From RGIG3013 sp045538935 (GTDB lineage Bacteria > Bacillota > Clostridia > Oscillospirales > Acutalibacteraceae): a DNA stretch of 64,000 bases. Every line of letters starts with the position of its first letter. Positions within the stretch are counted from its first letter, which is position 1. The position numbers were made by a program, and so were the translations under genes. The stretch is taken from NCBI GenBank assembly GCA_045538935.1, contig JAZQEI010000004.1, forward strand, positions 1 through 64,000, given 5' to 3'. The notes beneath the pieces were generated by a model, which ran no database searches, was not told the origin of the DNA, and worked only from the letters and a program-made list of their open reading frames with translations. Shown here in pieces: positions 13,826 to 21,495 of the stretch.

Positions 13826-15115
13826 ATGAAGGACTTTTATCTTAAACCTAAACTGTTTTCGGCACTTAAAGGTTATACAAAAAACAGGGCTATAAACGAT
13901 ATTATTGCAGGTGTAATAGTTGCTATAATTGCTCTGCCGCTTTCTATTGCATTAGCCTTAGCTTCAGGTGTAGAGCCCGCTCAGGGTGTATATACTGCTA
14001 TTGCTGCAGGCTTTGTGGTATCGCTGCTTGGCGGCAGCAGAGTACAAATAGCAGGGCCTACCGCCGCATTTGCAACCATAGTGGCCGGTGTCGTTGCCAC
14101 AAGCGGTTTGGACGGATTATTTATTGCTACCGTTATAGCCGGATTTTTGCTTATACTTATGGGTGTGTTTAAACTTGGCACATTTATAAAATATATGCCG
14201 CATACCATTACCGTAGGCTTTACGGGCGGCATAGCTGTAACTATATTTTTAGGGCAGATAAAGGACTTTTTAGGCATTACATATTCACAAGGCGTAAGAC
14301 CTATTGAAACACTTGAAAAGGTAGAGGCAAATATACACCATATTTCTTCTTTTAGCCCCATAGCCTTTTTAATAGGCTTACTTAGCCTTGCGATTTTAAT
14401 TTTTTATCCTAAAATTGAAAAACGTTTACCTCCGTCATTACTCGCGGTTATAGTGGGCGCTCTTCTGGTTAACCTTATACCCGCTATAAATGAAAATGTT
14501 TACACAATAGGTGACCTTTATAATATTCCGCAAGGGTTACCCAAAATGGATTTTGCAAGTTTTGATTTTTCTGCCGAGAAAATTATTTCGGTATTGCCCA
14601 ACGCATTTACAATTGCTATACTAGCTGCAATAGAGTCGCTTTTGTCTTGCGTAGTTGCCGACAGTATGGTAAACTCAAAACATAACCCCAACAGTGAGCT
14701 CGTAGCACAGGGTATGGGAAATATAGCATCTGTTTTCTTTGGAGGTATTCCCGCAACTGGTGCTATAGCCAGAACATCGGCAAATGCCAAAAATGGCGGC
14801 ACTACTCCGGTAGCAGGTATGGTGCATGCAGTTGTGCTTTTATTGGTTGTTTTATTCTTAATGCCTTACGCAGCCCTCATACCAATGCCCACCATAGCAG
14901 CAATATTGTTTATGGTAGCATACAATATGAGTGAAAAAGAAAAGTTTATTAAGATTTTTAAAACAAAACAAATACCCGATATACTTGTTTTATTAACCAC
15001 GTTTTTACTCACTGTTATTTTTGACTTGGTTGTAGCAATAGCGGTAGGTGTGGTAATGCATATTTTGTTCGTACTCATTAAAAAAGTAAGGGGTCGCAAA
15101 AATGACCGAAGCTAA
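13826..15115 (+). CDS. SulP-family inorganic anion transporter lacking a STAS domain, 429 aa
   Basis: SulP core: AGVIVAIIALPLSIALALASGVEP and GVYTAIAAGFVVSLLGGSRVQIAGPTAAFATIV are the family's N-terminal signature. GGIPATGAIARTSANAKNGGTTPVAGMVHA is the late conserved segment. Most SulP proteins continue with a cytoplasmic STAS domain of about 100 residues; this one ends in a basic tail right after the last membrane segment. Substrate is sulfate or another anion; the downstream cysteine synthase favours sulfate. It overlaps the GtrA gene by 14 bp. Confidence 0.92.
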   Translation: MKDFYLKPKLFSALKGYTKNRAINDIIAGVIVAIIALPLSIALALASGVEPAQGVYTAIAAGFVVSLLGGSRVQIAGPTAAFATIVAGVVATSGLDGLFIATVIAGFLLILMGVFKLGTFIKYMPHTITVGFTGGIAVTIFLGQIKDFLGITYSQGVRPIETLEKVEANIHHISSFSPIAFLIGLLSLAILIFYPKIEKRLPPSLLAVIVGALLVNLIPAINENVYTIGDLYNIPQGLPKMDFASFDFSAEKIISVLPNAFTIAILAAIESLLSCVVADSMVNSKHNPNSELVAQGMGNIASVFFGGIPATGAIARTSANAKNGGTTPVAGMVHAVVLLLVVLFLMPYAALIPMPTIAAILFMVAYNMSEKEKFIKIFKTKQIPDILVLLTTFLLTVIFDLVVAIAVGVVMHILFVLIKKVRGRKNDRS

Positions 15116-15515
15116 AAAAGAGTTTTTAAGATCTGTAAAATTTGTACTGTTTTCTATAAGCGCAGGAGCCATACAGATATTGAGCTTTACCGTTTTAGAA
15201 GAGGTACTGCATATAACACACTGGGTATCGTATTTGGTTTCACTTATACTTTCGGTTTTATGGAACTTTACGCTTAACCGCAAATTTACGTTTTATTCGG
15301 CAAGCAATGTGCCCATAGCAATGCTAAAGGTTGCCGGTTTTTATCTAGTGTTTACGCCGTTATCTACTTGGTGGACAGCGGTACTAACCGGCGATAAAGT
15401 AGGCCTTAATGAGTACATAGTTTTAATAGGTACAATGCTTATTAACTTTGTTAGCGAGTATTTGTTCCAACGCTTTGTTGTTTTTAAAAATTCCATTGAT
15501 ACCGCAAAAAAATAA
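15102..15515 (+). CDS. GtrA-family membrane protein, 137 aa
   Basis: Four membrane segments in the GtrA/DPMS pattern: FVLFSISAGAIQILSFTVL, then HWVSYLVSLILSVLWNFTLNRKFTFYS (the NFxxNRxFTF motif is diagnostic), then VAGFYLVFTPLSTWW and a last helix ending in EYLFQRFVVFK. GtrA-like proteins are thought to move polyprenyl-linked sugars across membranes or help polysaccharide assembly. Here it sits between a SulP carrier and cysteine synthase and overlaps the carrier gene, which is an odd setting. Confidence 0.9.
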   Translation: MTEAKKEFLRSVKFVLFSISAGAIQILSFTVLEEVLHITHWVSYLVSLILSVLWNFTLNRKFTFYSASNVPIAMLKVAGFYLVFTPLSTWWTAVLTGDKVGLNEYIVLIGTMLINFVSEYLFQRFVVFKNSIDTAKK

Positions 15516-15532
15516 TTCAAGGTGATTTTTTA

Positions 15533-16459
15533 ATGATTTGTAATACTATTTTAGACGCAATGGGCAACACCCCCATAATAAGACTAAACAATATGGTCGG
15601 TGAAAACGATGCCGAGATTTTAGTTAAGTTTGAGGGCTTAAATGTAGGCGGCTCAATAAAAACACGTACGGCATTTAATATGATACAAAAAGCTGAGGCG
15701 CAAGGACTTATAAATAAAGATACCATTATTGTAGAGCCAACAAGCGGCAACCAAGGAATTGGCCTTGCTCTTGTGGGCGCAGTAAAGGGAATAAAGGTCA
15801 AAATAATTATGCCCGACTCTGTCAGCGAAGAGCGCAGAAAGCTTGTAGAGCATTACGGCGCAGAGGTAATCTTGGTACACGATGCCGGCAATATAGGCCT
15901 TTGTATAGAACAGTGTTTAGAGCTTGCATTAAAAATGAAAAGCGAAAATCCAAACGTGTTTGTGCCTCAACAGTTTGAAAATCCCGCAAATCCTGAAATT
16001 CAGCGTATTGGTACTGCTGCCGAAATATTAGAGCAGGTAGGACACAAAATTCACGGTTTTTGTTCGGGTATTGGAACAGGCGGTACAATAACAGGCATTG
16101 GTGAAGTGTTAAAACAAGCTAATCCTAATATGACTATTTGGGCGGTAGAGCCCGAAAACGCCGCTATTTTGTCGGGTGGCTCAATAGGCACTCATGTTCA
16201 AATGGGTATAGGTGACGGAGTAATACCTGTAATACTTAATCAAGAAATTTTTGATGATGTTTGCATAATAAAAGATGAAGAAGCTTTACAAGCCGCCAAA
16301 GATTTAGCTCTAAAAGAAGGCATTATGTGTGGCATAAGTAGCGGCACCAATGTTGCAGCGGCTTTACGTCTTGCTAAAAAACTCGGTAAAGGTAAAACTG
16401 TAGTAACCGTTCTGCCCGACACAGCCGAGCGCTATTTCTCAACCCCACTTTTTGAATAA
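15533..16459 (+). CDS. cysK: PLP-dependent cysteine synthase family protein, 308 aa
   Basis: Fold type II PLP enzyme making L-cysteine from O-acetylserine and sulfide. PLP lysine K43 lies in GGSIKTRTA, the substrate loop is EPTSGNQGIGLAL, and the phosphate-binding glycines are in GIGTGGTITGIGE. A Ser for the PLP ring nitrogen is in GISSGTNVAAAL. Length is normal for CysK. Two differences from textbook CysK: SIKTR instead of SVKDR and SGNQG instead of SGNTG. These occur in a clostridial branch, so the acceptor could differ (for example another beta-substitution). Third gene of the SulP operon. The symbol is by family, the substrate is inferred. Confidence 0.85.
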   Translation: MICNTILDAMGNTPIIRLNNMVGENDAEILVKFEGLNVGGSIKTRTAFNMIQKAEAQGLINKDTIIVEPTSGNQGIGLALVGAVKGIKVKIIMPDSVSEERRKLVEHYGAEVILVHDAGNIGLCIEQCLELALKMKSENPNVFVPQQFENPANPEIQRIGTAAEILEQVGHKIHGFCSGIGTGGTITGIGEVLKQANPNMTIWAVEPENAAILSGGSIGTHVQMGIGDGVIPVILNQEIFDDVCIIKDEEALQAAKDLALKEGIMCGISSGTNVAAALRLAKKLGKGKTVVTVLPDTAERYFSTPLFE

Positions 16460-16461
16460 AT

Positions 16462-16498
16462 AAAAAACGCACAAATCATTACGATTTGTGCGTTTTTT
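16462..16498. terminator. Terminator after the cysteine synthase gene
   Basis: AAAAAACGCACAAATC / GATTTGTGCGTTTTTT, loop ATTAC. Confidence 0.93.
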
Positions 16499-16522
16499 GT
16501 CTGATAGAAAGCTGAATATTTT

Positions 16523-16550
16523 AAAAAAGAGCAATAACGTGCAACTTTTG
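16523..16550. promoter_or_regulatory. Candidate AraC-type box A
   Basis: AAAAAAGAGCAA-TAAC-GTGCAAC-TTTT. The same word with a different 4-base spacer is at 19659-19686. The two half-sites GAGCAA and GTGCAA are 10 bp apart, one helix turn, the usual spacing for the two HTH motifs of one AraC monomer. A TATAAT (16593-16598) follows with no good -35, as expected for an activated promoter. Confidence 0.6.
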
Positions 16551-16665
16551 GATAATACAGTATATAGCAACTAATTCTTAAATATGTTTAAATATAATTG
16601 AAAAAATGTTTTTGTTGTGTTAAACTGTACTTACCATAGTTTTTTGGTTTAAGGGGTGAGCTCAA

Positions 16666-17538
16666 CTGAATACAAAAGTAAATGAACCCGTAAATTTCCC
16701 GTTTATTGTTTCGCGTGATGTAACATCTGGCGTTGATAATGTAGAAACAGTTCGCAAGGCCTTGCACGAAGCAATAGAAATTAAATATTTTTACGAGGGC
16801 ACAGCAACTCTTTTAATTGGTACCAATACCGTGTCGGTAAAGGCCGGAGATATAGTTGTTATTAACCCGTATGAGTTTCACGCTACGGTAGACTGCGGTG
16901 AAAAAAAGGGTAAATACCATTTATTTATGGTGCCTTTAGACTTTTTTTCTAACAATCAAAAAAGCGACCTTAATCTACGCTCTCTCTTGCTTGTAGAAAA
17001 GAACTTTTTTAAGACTCTTATAAAAGATGAAAGAATGTCTAAAATTTTGCTCCGTATAGTGCAAGAAAATGCCGAAAAGCAACCCTTTGCCGAAATGGCA
17101 ATAAAGGGGCTTTTGATGGAGTTTTTCTGTTTAATGTTCAGAAATTATACTCTAAACAAAGAAGAATCAGATTTTTTACAAAAAGAAACCTTGCGGTCAT
17201 ACAAACTTATAGAACCGGCTCTCAGACATATACGTGATAATTTCGCAGAACCCTTTACGGTCGATATGCTCGCAAATTTTTGCGGACTAAGTAAGCATTA
17301 TTTTTGTAGAGTTTTCAAAAATGTTACGGGCAAAACGGCTATGGAATATTTAAGGGACTACAGAATAAAGGTTTCAGACGCAATGCTCACCAATACTGAC
17401 AAAAGCATAAATCAAATTTCTGAGCAGTGCGGTTTTGAAAGTGTAAATTATTACTGCCGTTGTTATAAGGCTCATTACGGCTTTTCGCCAAGTAAACGCA
17501 GAGCAAAAGGAGATGCTCCATTTGAATCGTTACCTTGA
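16666..17538 (+). CDS. AraC-family transcriptional regulator with cupin sensor domain (CTG start), about 290 aa
   Basis: Residues about 30-115 form an AraC-type cupin (LHEAIEIKYFYEGTATLLIG, VSVKAGDIVVINPYEFHA). The last 100 residues are the double HTH (FTVDMLANFCGLSKHYFCRVFKNVTGKT, INQISEQCGFESVNYYCRCYKAHYGFSP). The first ATG/GTG/TTG option in frame is TTG 16762, which would cut into the cupin. A stop codon sits at 16657, and the only start-like codon with a ribosome site is CTG 16666, six bases after AGGGGTGA. The 32 extra residues (NTKVNEPVNFPFIVSRD..) look like a normal AraC N-terminus. It probably senses a sugar and activates its own unit and the 19759 operon. Confidence 0.85.
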   Translation: MNTKVNEPVNFPFIVSRDVTSGVDNVETVRKALHEAIEIKYFYEGTATLLIGTNTVSVKAGDIVVINPYEFHATVDCGEKKGKYHLFMVPLDFFSNNQKSDLNLRSLLLVEKNFFKTLIKDERMSKILLRIVQENAEKQPFAEMAIKGLLMEFFCLMFRNYTLNKEESDFLQKETLRSYKLIEPALRHIRDNFAEPFTVDMLANFCGLSKHYFCRVFKNVTGKTAMEYLRDYRIKVSDAMLTNTDKSINQISEQCGFESVNYYCRCYKAHYGFSPSKRRAKGDAPFESLP

Positions 17539-18610
17539 TATTTTACAAAAACAAAACACTAAGGTGTTAATCACGGGTGATAGCCTTTCGTATAACCGCT
17601 ATTCCTACTATGAAGAGCCGCATATGAATGCGTATGAGTGCGGTGTTTCAATGCCTAGCTGGTCTTTTAGGGTTAGAGATAAAATTTATGAACTTGATTC
17701 TCAGCTTATATACGGCAGCAATATTTTGTTTAACCAGTGCGGTGCGGTGGGTGTAGATGACCCTGATGCCGACAAATTTGCCGCCGCATTTGATGGCAAG
17801 TGCTATACCGTAGTTGCAAAAGATGAAGTATCGTTTAATGTTAATATAAAGTCGAGCACATTGGCTTTTTATTTTCAGACTCGCCCCACCAATTATTGCA
17901 CCTTTGATCTTTACATAGACGGTGAGCTTGCACACTCCAACATAAATACTAAGGGCGATGCCGAGTTCTTTAAAGGATATGCTATTTTACCGGTTAAAGC
18001 TCAGTGCAATGAAAATTTTAAAGAGCATAAAATAGAGTTTCGCAATATAAAGGGCGAGAATCCTAAAATCACCATAGGTGCGGTTGGCTCAAAATATATC
18101 GATATAAATCTTACCGGAAAGGGAAGCCAGACCACAAGATTTTTTATTGATAATTTTGATGAGCGTATTGGTCGTTTTGCACCAGATTTACTAATAATCA
18201 TACTTTCTGCAAATGACCGAGCTTACGTAGCGCCCGAGGTTATGCGAAAAGATTTATTAGAGCTTTTCGCCCGCATTTTCAAGGTGAATAAAGACTGCAA
18301 AATACTGTTTTTACTGCCGCCATATTCGCATTTTGGCTCCAAGCCCCATATGGATTCGGGCATATATTCGTCTATAGACACCGCCAACGTTTATAACACG
18401 GTTATTCGTGACGTAATAGCAAATTTAGGCAATGCTTGGTATAAGCATCCCGATTTAGACGGCACTATAAATTACGATATTGATATTTTGGCGGTTTGCG
18501 ATTTATTTGATACTGAGAATCCGTCAGAATGGCGAGCTGATAATATTCATTTAAACCAAAACGGAAACAACATACTGTTTAAAGCAGTATGCGACAAATT
18601 AGGAATTTAA
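17522..18610 (+). CDS. SGNH-hydrolase-family protein, 362 aa
   Basis: Start taken as TTG 17522, nine bases after AAAGGAG; ATG 17513 touches the Shine-Dalgarno and is less likely. It overlaps the end of the AraC gene. Block I VLITGDSLSYNR carries the Ser. A beta-rich insert fills about residues 80-195 (jelly-roll-like, as in carbohydrate-esterase family 2/3-type proteins). Block III is LIIILSANDRAYV with the Asn, and the last block WRADNIHLNQNGN gives Asp and His. No signal peptide. Likely an intracellular esterase that removes acyl groups from a sugar; substrate unknown. Between AraC and an amidohydrolase in one transcript. Confidence 0.82.
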   Translation: MNRYLDILQKQNTKVLITGDSLSYNRYSYYEEPHMNAYECGVSMPSWSFRVRDKIYELDSQLIYGSNILFNQCGAVGVDDPDADKFAAAFDGKCYTVVAKDEVSFNVNIKSSTLAFYFQTRPTNYCTFDLYIDGELAHSNINTKGDAEFFKGYAILPVKAQCNENFKEHKIEFRNIKGENPKITIGAVGSKYIDINLTGKGSQTTRFFIDNFDERIGRFAPDLLIIILSANDRAYVAPEVMRKDLLELFARIFKVNKDCKILFLLPPYSHFGSKPHMDSGIYSSIDTANVYNTVIRDVIANLGNAWYKHPDLDGTINYDIDILAVCDLFDTENPSEWRADNIHLNQNGNNILFKAVCDKLGI

Positions 18611-18620
18611 GGTGATTTTT

Positions 18621-19526
18621 ATGCAAAAAGCAAAAAGAATTGACGTACACGTTCACGCAACGCTTTTCCCCGACCTTGTACCCGATTGCAAATGGGGCGG
18701 CAGAGTTTTAACCGCCGAGGATCATATGGAGTATTGGGATAAAATAGACATTGACTATGGTGTTTTACTACCTATAGTTGCTCCCGAGGGACAGCTGCAT
18801 CCGATGTCTTGCGAATCTGCAAAAATTATTGTCGATAAATATCCCGATAAGTTCGCTTGGTTTTGTAACATAGACCCACGCTTTATGAATAATGCCGAAA
18901 CATCTGATTTTAAGGTAATGCTTCAGCATTATAAAAACTTAGGTGCAAAAGGTGTTGGCGAAATTACATCTAATATGCATGTAGACGACCCCAGAGTACA
19001 AAAGCTTTTTGCCGCTTGTGCCGAGTTAGATATGCCCGTAACTATTCACGTTGGCTTTCAAGAAGGCGGCTGCTACGGCATTATTGACGATTTACATCTT
19101 CCGAAAATTGAAAAGCTGTTACAAGATTATCCGAATTTAAAGCTTATAGGTCACTCGCAGCCATTCTGGATGGAAATGGGCACCGATGTAACCGAGGAAA
19201 ACCGCAATAATCATTGCCCAACAACCAAGGTAGAAGAGGGCAGAATAGCAGAACTTATGCGTAAATACCCCAATTTATATGGAGATTTATCGGCAGGTAG
19301 CGGATCTAATGCTTTAATGCGCGATGAAGAATATGCTATAAAATTTGTTGAAGAATTTGCCGACAGACTTATGTACGGCTGTGATATCTGCGCAAAGGCA
19401 AACGATTTGCATTATAAATTTGATGCCTGGCTTAACCGTATGGTTGACGAGGGCAAAATCAGCATAGAAAACTACAATAAGATAGTTAGAGAAAATGCTA
19501 TTCGCATTCTTAAACTTGATATTTAA
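18621..19526 (+). CDS. Amidohydrolase-family TIM-barrel metallohydrolase (copy 1), 301 aa
   Basis: Start at ATG 18621; the GTG at 18612 lies inside the RBS TAAGGTGA. Amidohydrolase-2 (PF04909-type) pattern: N-terminal metal motif RIDVHVHATLFPD, then VTIHVGFQEGG (His), LIGHSQPFW (His), and C-terminal YGCDICAKAN (Asp). Such enzymes hydrolyse lactones or amides, or decarboxylate, using one zinc or manganese. It is roughly half identical to the enzyme at 19759, which starts the next operon. Third gene after AraC and the SGNH hydrolase; a strong terminator follows. Confidence 0.88.
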   Translation: MQKAKRIDVHVHATLFPDLVPDCKWGGRVLTAEDHMEYWDKIDIDYGVLLPIVAPEGQLHPMSCESAKIIVDKYPDKFAWFCNIDPRFMNNAETSDFKVMLQHYKNLGAKGVGEITSNMHVDDPRVQKLFAACAELDMPVTIHVGFQEGGCYGIIDDLHLPKIEKLLQDYPNLKLIGHSQPFWMEMGTDVTEENRNNHCPTTKVEEGRIAELMRKYPNLYGDLSAGSGSNALMRDEEYAIKFVEEFADRLMYGCDICAKANDLHYKFDAWLNRMVDEGKISIENYNKIVRENAIRILKLDI

Positions 19527-19558
19527 ATTTGCTTTCAATTTTTCCATACTTTTTTACA

Positions 19559-19597
19559 AGGAAACAACCCTAAGTTTTACGCTTAGGGTTGTTTCCT
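19559..19597. terminator. Terminator of the AraC unit
   Basis: 16-bp perfect stem AGGAAACAACCCTAAG / CTTAGGGTTGTTTCCT, followed by ATTTT. Confidence 0.9.
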
Positions 19598-19658
19598 ATT
19601 TTAATAGGAGTTGTTAAAAAGTTGACAATAAATTGACTATAAAATTCATTATTTTGTC

Positions 19659-19686
19659 AAAAAAGAGCAACCCAGTGCAATTTTTA
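19659..19686. promoter_or_regulatory. Candidate AraC-type box B
   Basis: AAAAAAGAGCAA-CCCA-GTGCAAT-TTTT, matching box A at 16523-16550 in 22 of 28 positions, with all differences in the spacer or the edges. It ends 14 bp before the -35 of the operon promoter, a usual place for an activator. Confidence 0.65.
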
Positions 19687-19700
19687 ATCAATGTAGTGCA

Positions 19701-19729
19701 TTGATTTATGACACATTATATAGGATAAT
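19701..19729 (+). promoter_or_regulatory. Promoter of the amino-sugar operon
   Basis: TTGATT (19701-19706), 17 bp, GATAAT (19724-19729), just downstream of AraC box B. Confidence 0.6.
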
Positions 19730-19758
19730 TGTATTAACAAATATTAAGGGGGTATTTT

Positions 19759-20664
19759 ATGGAAAACATAAAGAAAATAGATATCCACGCACACGGTACA
19801 GCGTTTCCTGAATATTTGCCCAGTAAAGAATGGGTTGGCAGATTTTGCTCTGGCGAAGAGACCATTGCCTTTTACGATAAGCTTAACATCGAAAAGGGTG
19901 TTTTGCTTCCGGTTTCATCCCCCGAAGCCTTTGTGTCACCCATGACTAGTGAAAATTGCAAATATATAACTACGCAGTATCCGGACCGTTTCTTGTGGTT
20001 TTGTAACGTAGACCCAAGAGCCTTAACCAACGAATCTACGGCAGATTTAAAGCAACTGCTTGTTCACTACAAAAAACTAGGCGCCTTAGGTGTGGGTGAG
20101 GTAACGGCACAAATTTATGCCGATGACCCAAAGCTCGATAATCTTTTTGGTTGTTGCGAAGAATTAGATATGCCGGTGCTTATACATATTGCCCCAAAAT
20201 TTGGCGGCGGCTACGGCATTGTAGATGATTTAGGACTGCCGCGAATTGAAAAAATGCTTAAAAAGCATCCTAACCTAAAGCTTATAGGTCACTCACAACC
20301 GTTTTGGGCAGAAATTTCGGCCGACTTAACAGAAGAGCAGCGTAACGATTTCCCCAAAGGCAAGGTTACTGAGGGCAGAGTAGTAGAACTTATGCGCAAA
20401 TACCCAAACCTTTACTGCGACCTTTCTGCAGGTAGCGGCGCAAATGCTATGATGCGTGACGAAGAATTCGCAATGAAGTTTTTTAATGAATTCCAAGACC
20501 GCATCCTTTACGGCTGTGATATTTGCGACGTTTCAAACACACACCCGTTTATGTTTAACGACTGGTTAAACAAAATGGTTGAGGAAGAAAAGCTCCCCGT
20601 AGACATCTACCGCAAGATAGTAAGAGAAAACGCTATAAGGCTTTTAAAGCTGGAGGAAAATTAA
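19759..20664 (+). CDS. Amidohydrolase-family TIM-barrel metallohydrolase (copy 2), 301 aa
   Basis: Same length and layout as the 18621 protein: KIDIHAHGTAFPEYLP (metal His pair), VLIHIAPKFGGGYG, LIGHSQPFWAE, LYCDLSAGSGANAM and YGCDICDVSN. The two proteins share long blocks such as KYPNLY-DLSAGSG and YRKIVRENAIR. Differences cluster around the first barrel loops (HATLFPD versus HGTAFPE, GFQEGG versus APKFGGG), so the pair may have different substrates. RBS AAGGGGG, ATG 19759. First gene of a nine-gene operon under AraC box B; the next gene starts at the base after its stop codon. Confidence 0.88.
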   Translation: MENIKKIDIHAHGTAFPEYLPSKEWVGRFCSGEETIAFYDKLNIEKGVLLPVSSPEAFVSPMTSENCKYITTQYPDRFLWFCNVDPRALTNESTADLKQLLVHYKKLGALGVGEVTAQIYADDPKLDNLFGCCEELDMPVLIHIAPKFGGGYGIVDDLGLPRIEKMLKKHPNLKLIGHSQPFWAEISADLTEEQRNDFPKGKVTEGRVVELMRKYPNLYCDLSAGSGANAMMRDEEFAMKFFNEFQDRILYGCDICDVSNTHPFMFNDWLNKMVEEEKLPVDIYRKIVRENAIRLLKLEEN

Positions 20665-21459
20665 ATGAACGTATTTATTTTAGCCGACCTGGAGGGTGTA
20701 TCTCTTGCGGACCACATTAGCATGATGCGACCAGAGCCCAAAGATAATCACCCCGGTTACGACTTTGCGTGCGAGCGTTTAGCAGTAGATCTTAACACCG
20801 CAGTAGATGCCGCCTTTGCGGGCGGTGCCGATACCGTAACTGTAATAGACGGTCATTTCAGAGGCGAAAATTTAGACCCCAATAAGCTCGATAAAAGAGC
20901 GGTTAAGTTAAACATTGAAGAATTCAGACCAATGGGTTGGGGTCGGTTCGATGCTCTTGTTTTGTTAGGTGCACACGCTATGGCCGGTACCGAGAACGCA
21001 TTTTTGGATCACACCCAGAATTCTATTACCTGGTATGAATACAAGGTTAACGGAAAATGTTACGGTGAGATTGGTCAGGATGCTATAATGGCGGGCGCGT
21101 TTGACGTTCCGCTTGTGGCGGTTACGGGCGACGAGGCCGCTTGCGCAGAGGCCAAAACCTTAGTGCCAAACGTTTACTGCGCTGCAGTTAAAAAGGCAAA
21201 GGGCAGAAACAATGCTGAGTGTTTAGATCACGATACCGCACAAAAGTTAATTTTCGAGGCCGTAAAGAACGGTGTTGAAAACGCAAAGAACTTTGCGCCC
21301 TACAAAGAAACCTTCCCCGCAAAAATTTCGGTTACATACACTCGTAACGATTATGCTGATGCCGCAATGGAAAATCGTCCCAATTGCACAAGGCATGGCA
21401 GAACTGTTGAAAAAACAGAAGAAAAATTAGAATGCTTCCCGCAACTTCATTTGTGGTAA
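20665..21459 (+). CDS. M55-family metallopeptidase (D-aminopeptidase DppA-like), 264 aa
   Basis: DppA fold: N-terminal ADLEGVSLADH (Asp and Glu zinc ligands), ADTVTVIDGHFRGENL (His), ALVLLGAHAMAGTENAFLDHT (His, GT), then VNGKCYGEIGQDAIMAGAFDVPLVAVTGDEAACAEAK. B. subtilis DppA releases D-alanine from D-Ala peptides. Here the gene sits inside an amino-sugar operon, so the target may be a D-amino-acid-bearing cell-wall fragment or an aminoacyl sugar. The ATG follows the previous TAA directly. No signal peptide. Confidence 0.88.
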   Translation: MNVFILADLEGVSLADHISMMRPEPKDNHPGYDFACERLAVDLNTAVDAAFAGGADTVTVIDGHFRGENLDPNKLDKRAVKLNIEEFRPMGWGRFDALVLLGAHAMAGTENAFLDHTQNSITWYEYKVNGKCYGEIGQDAIMAGAFDVPLVAVTGDEAACAEAKTLVPNVYCAAVKKAKGRNNAECLDHDTAQKLIFEAVKNGVENAKNFAPYKETFPAKISVTYTRNDYADAAMENRPNCTRHGRTVEKTEEKLECFPQLHLW

Positions 21460-21495
21460 AACAATACATTTCAATTATTTAAAGGAGAAATTATT

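Noticed and set aside
17513..17515. ATG 17513 as start of the SGNH protein
   Set aside because: It touches the GGAG of the ribosome site; TTG 17522 has the proper distance. The difference is only three residues.
16762..17538. TTG 16762 as start of the AraC gene
   Set aside because: No ribosome site; it would remove the part before the cupin core that reads as a normal AraC N-terminus.
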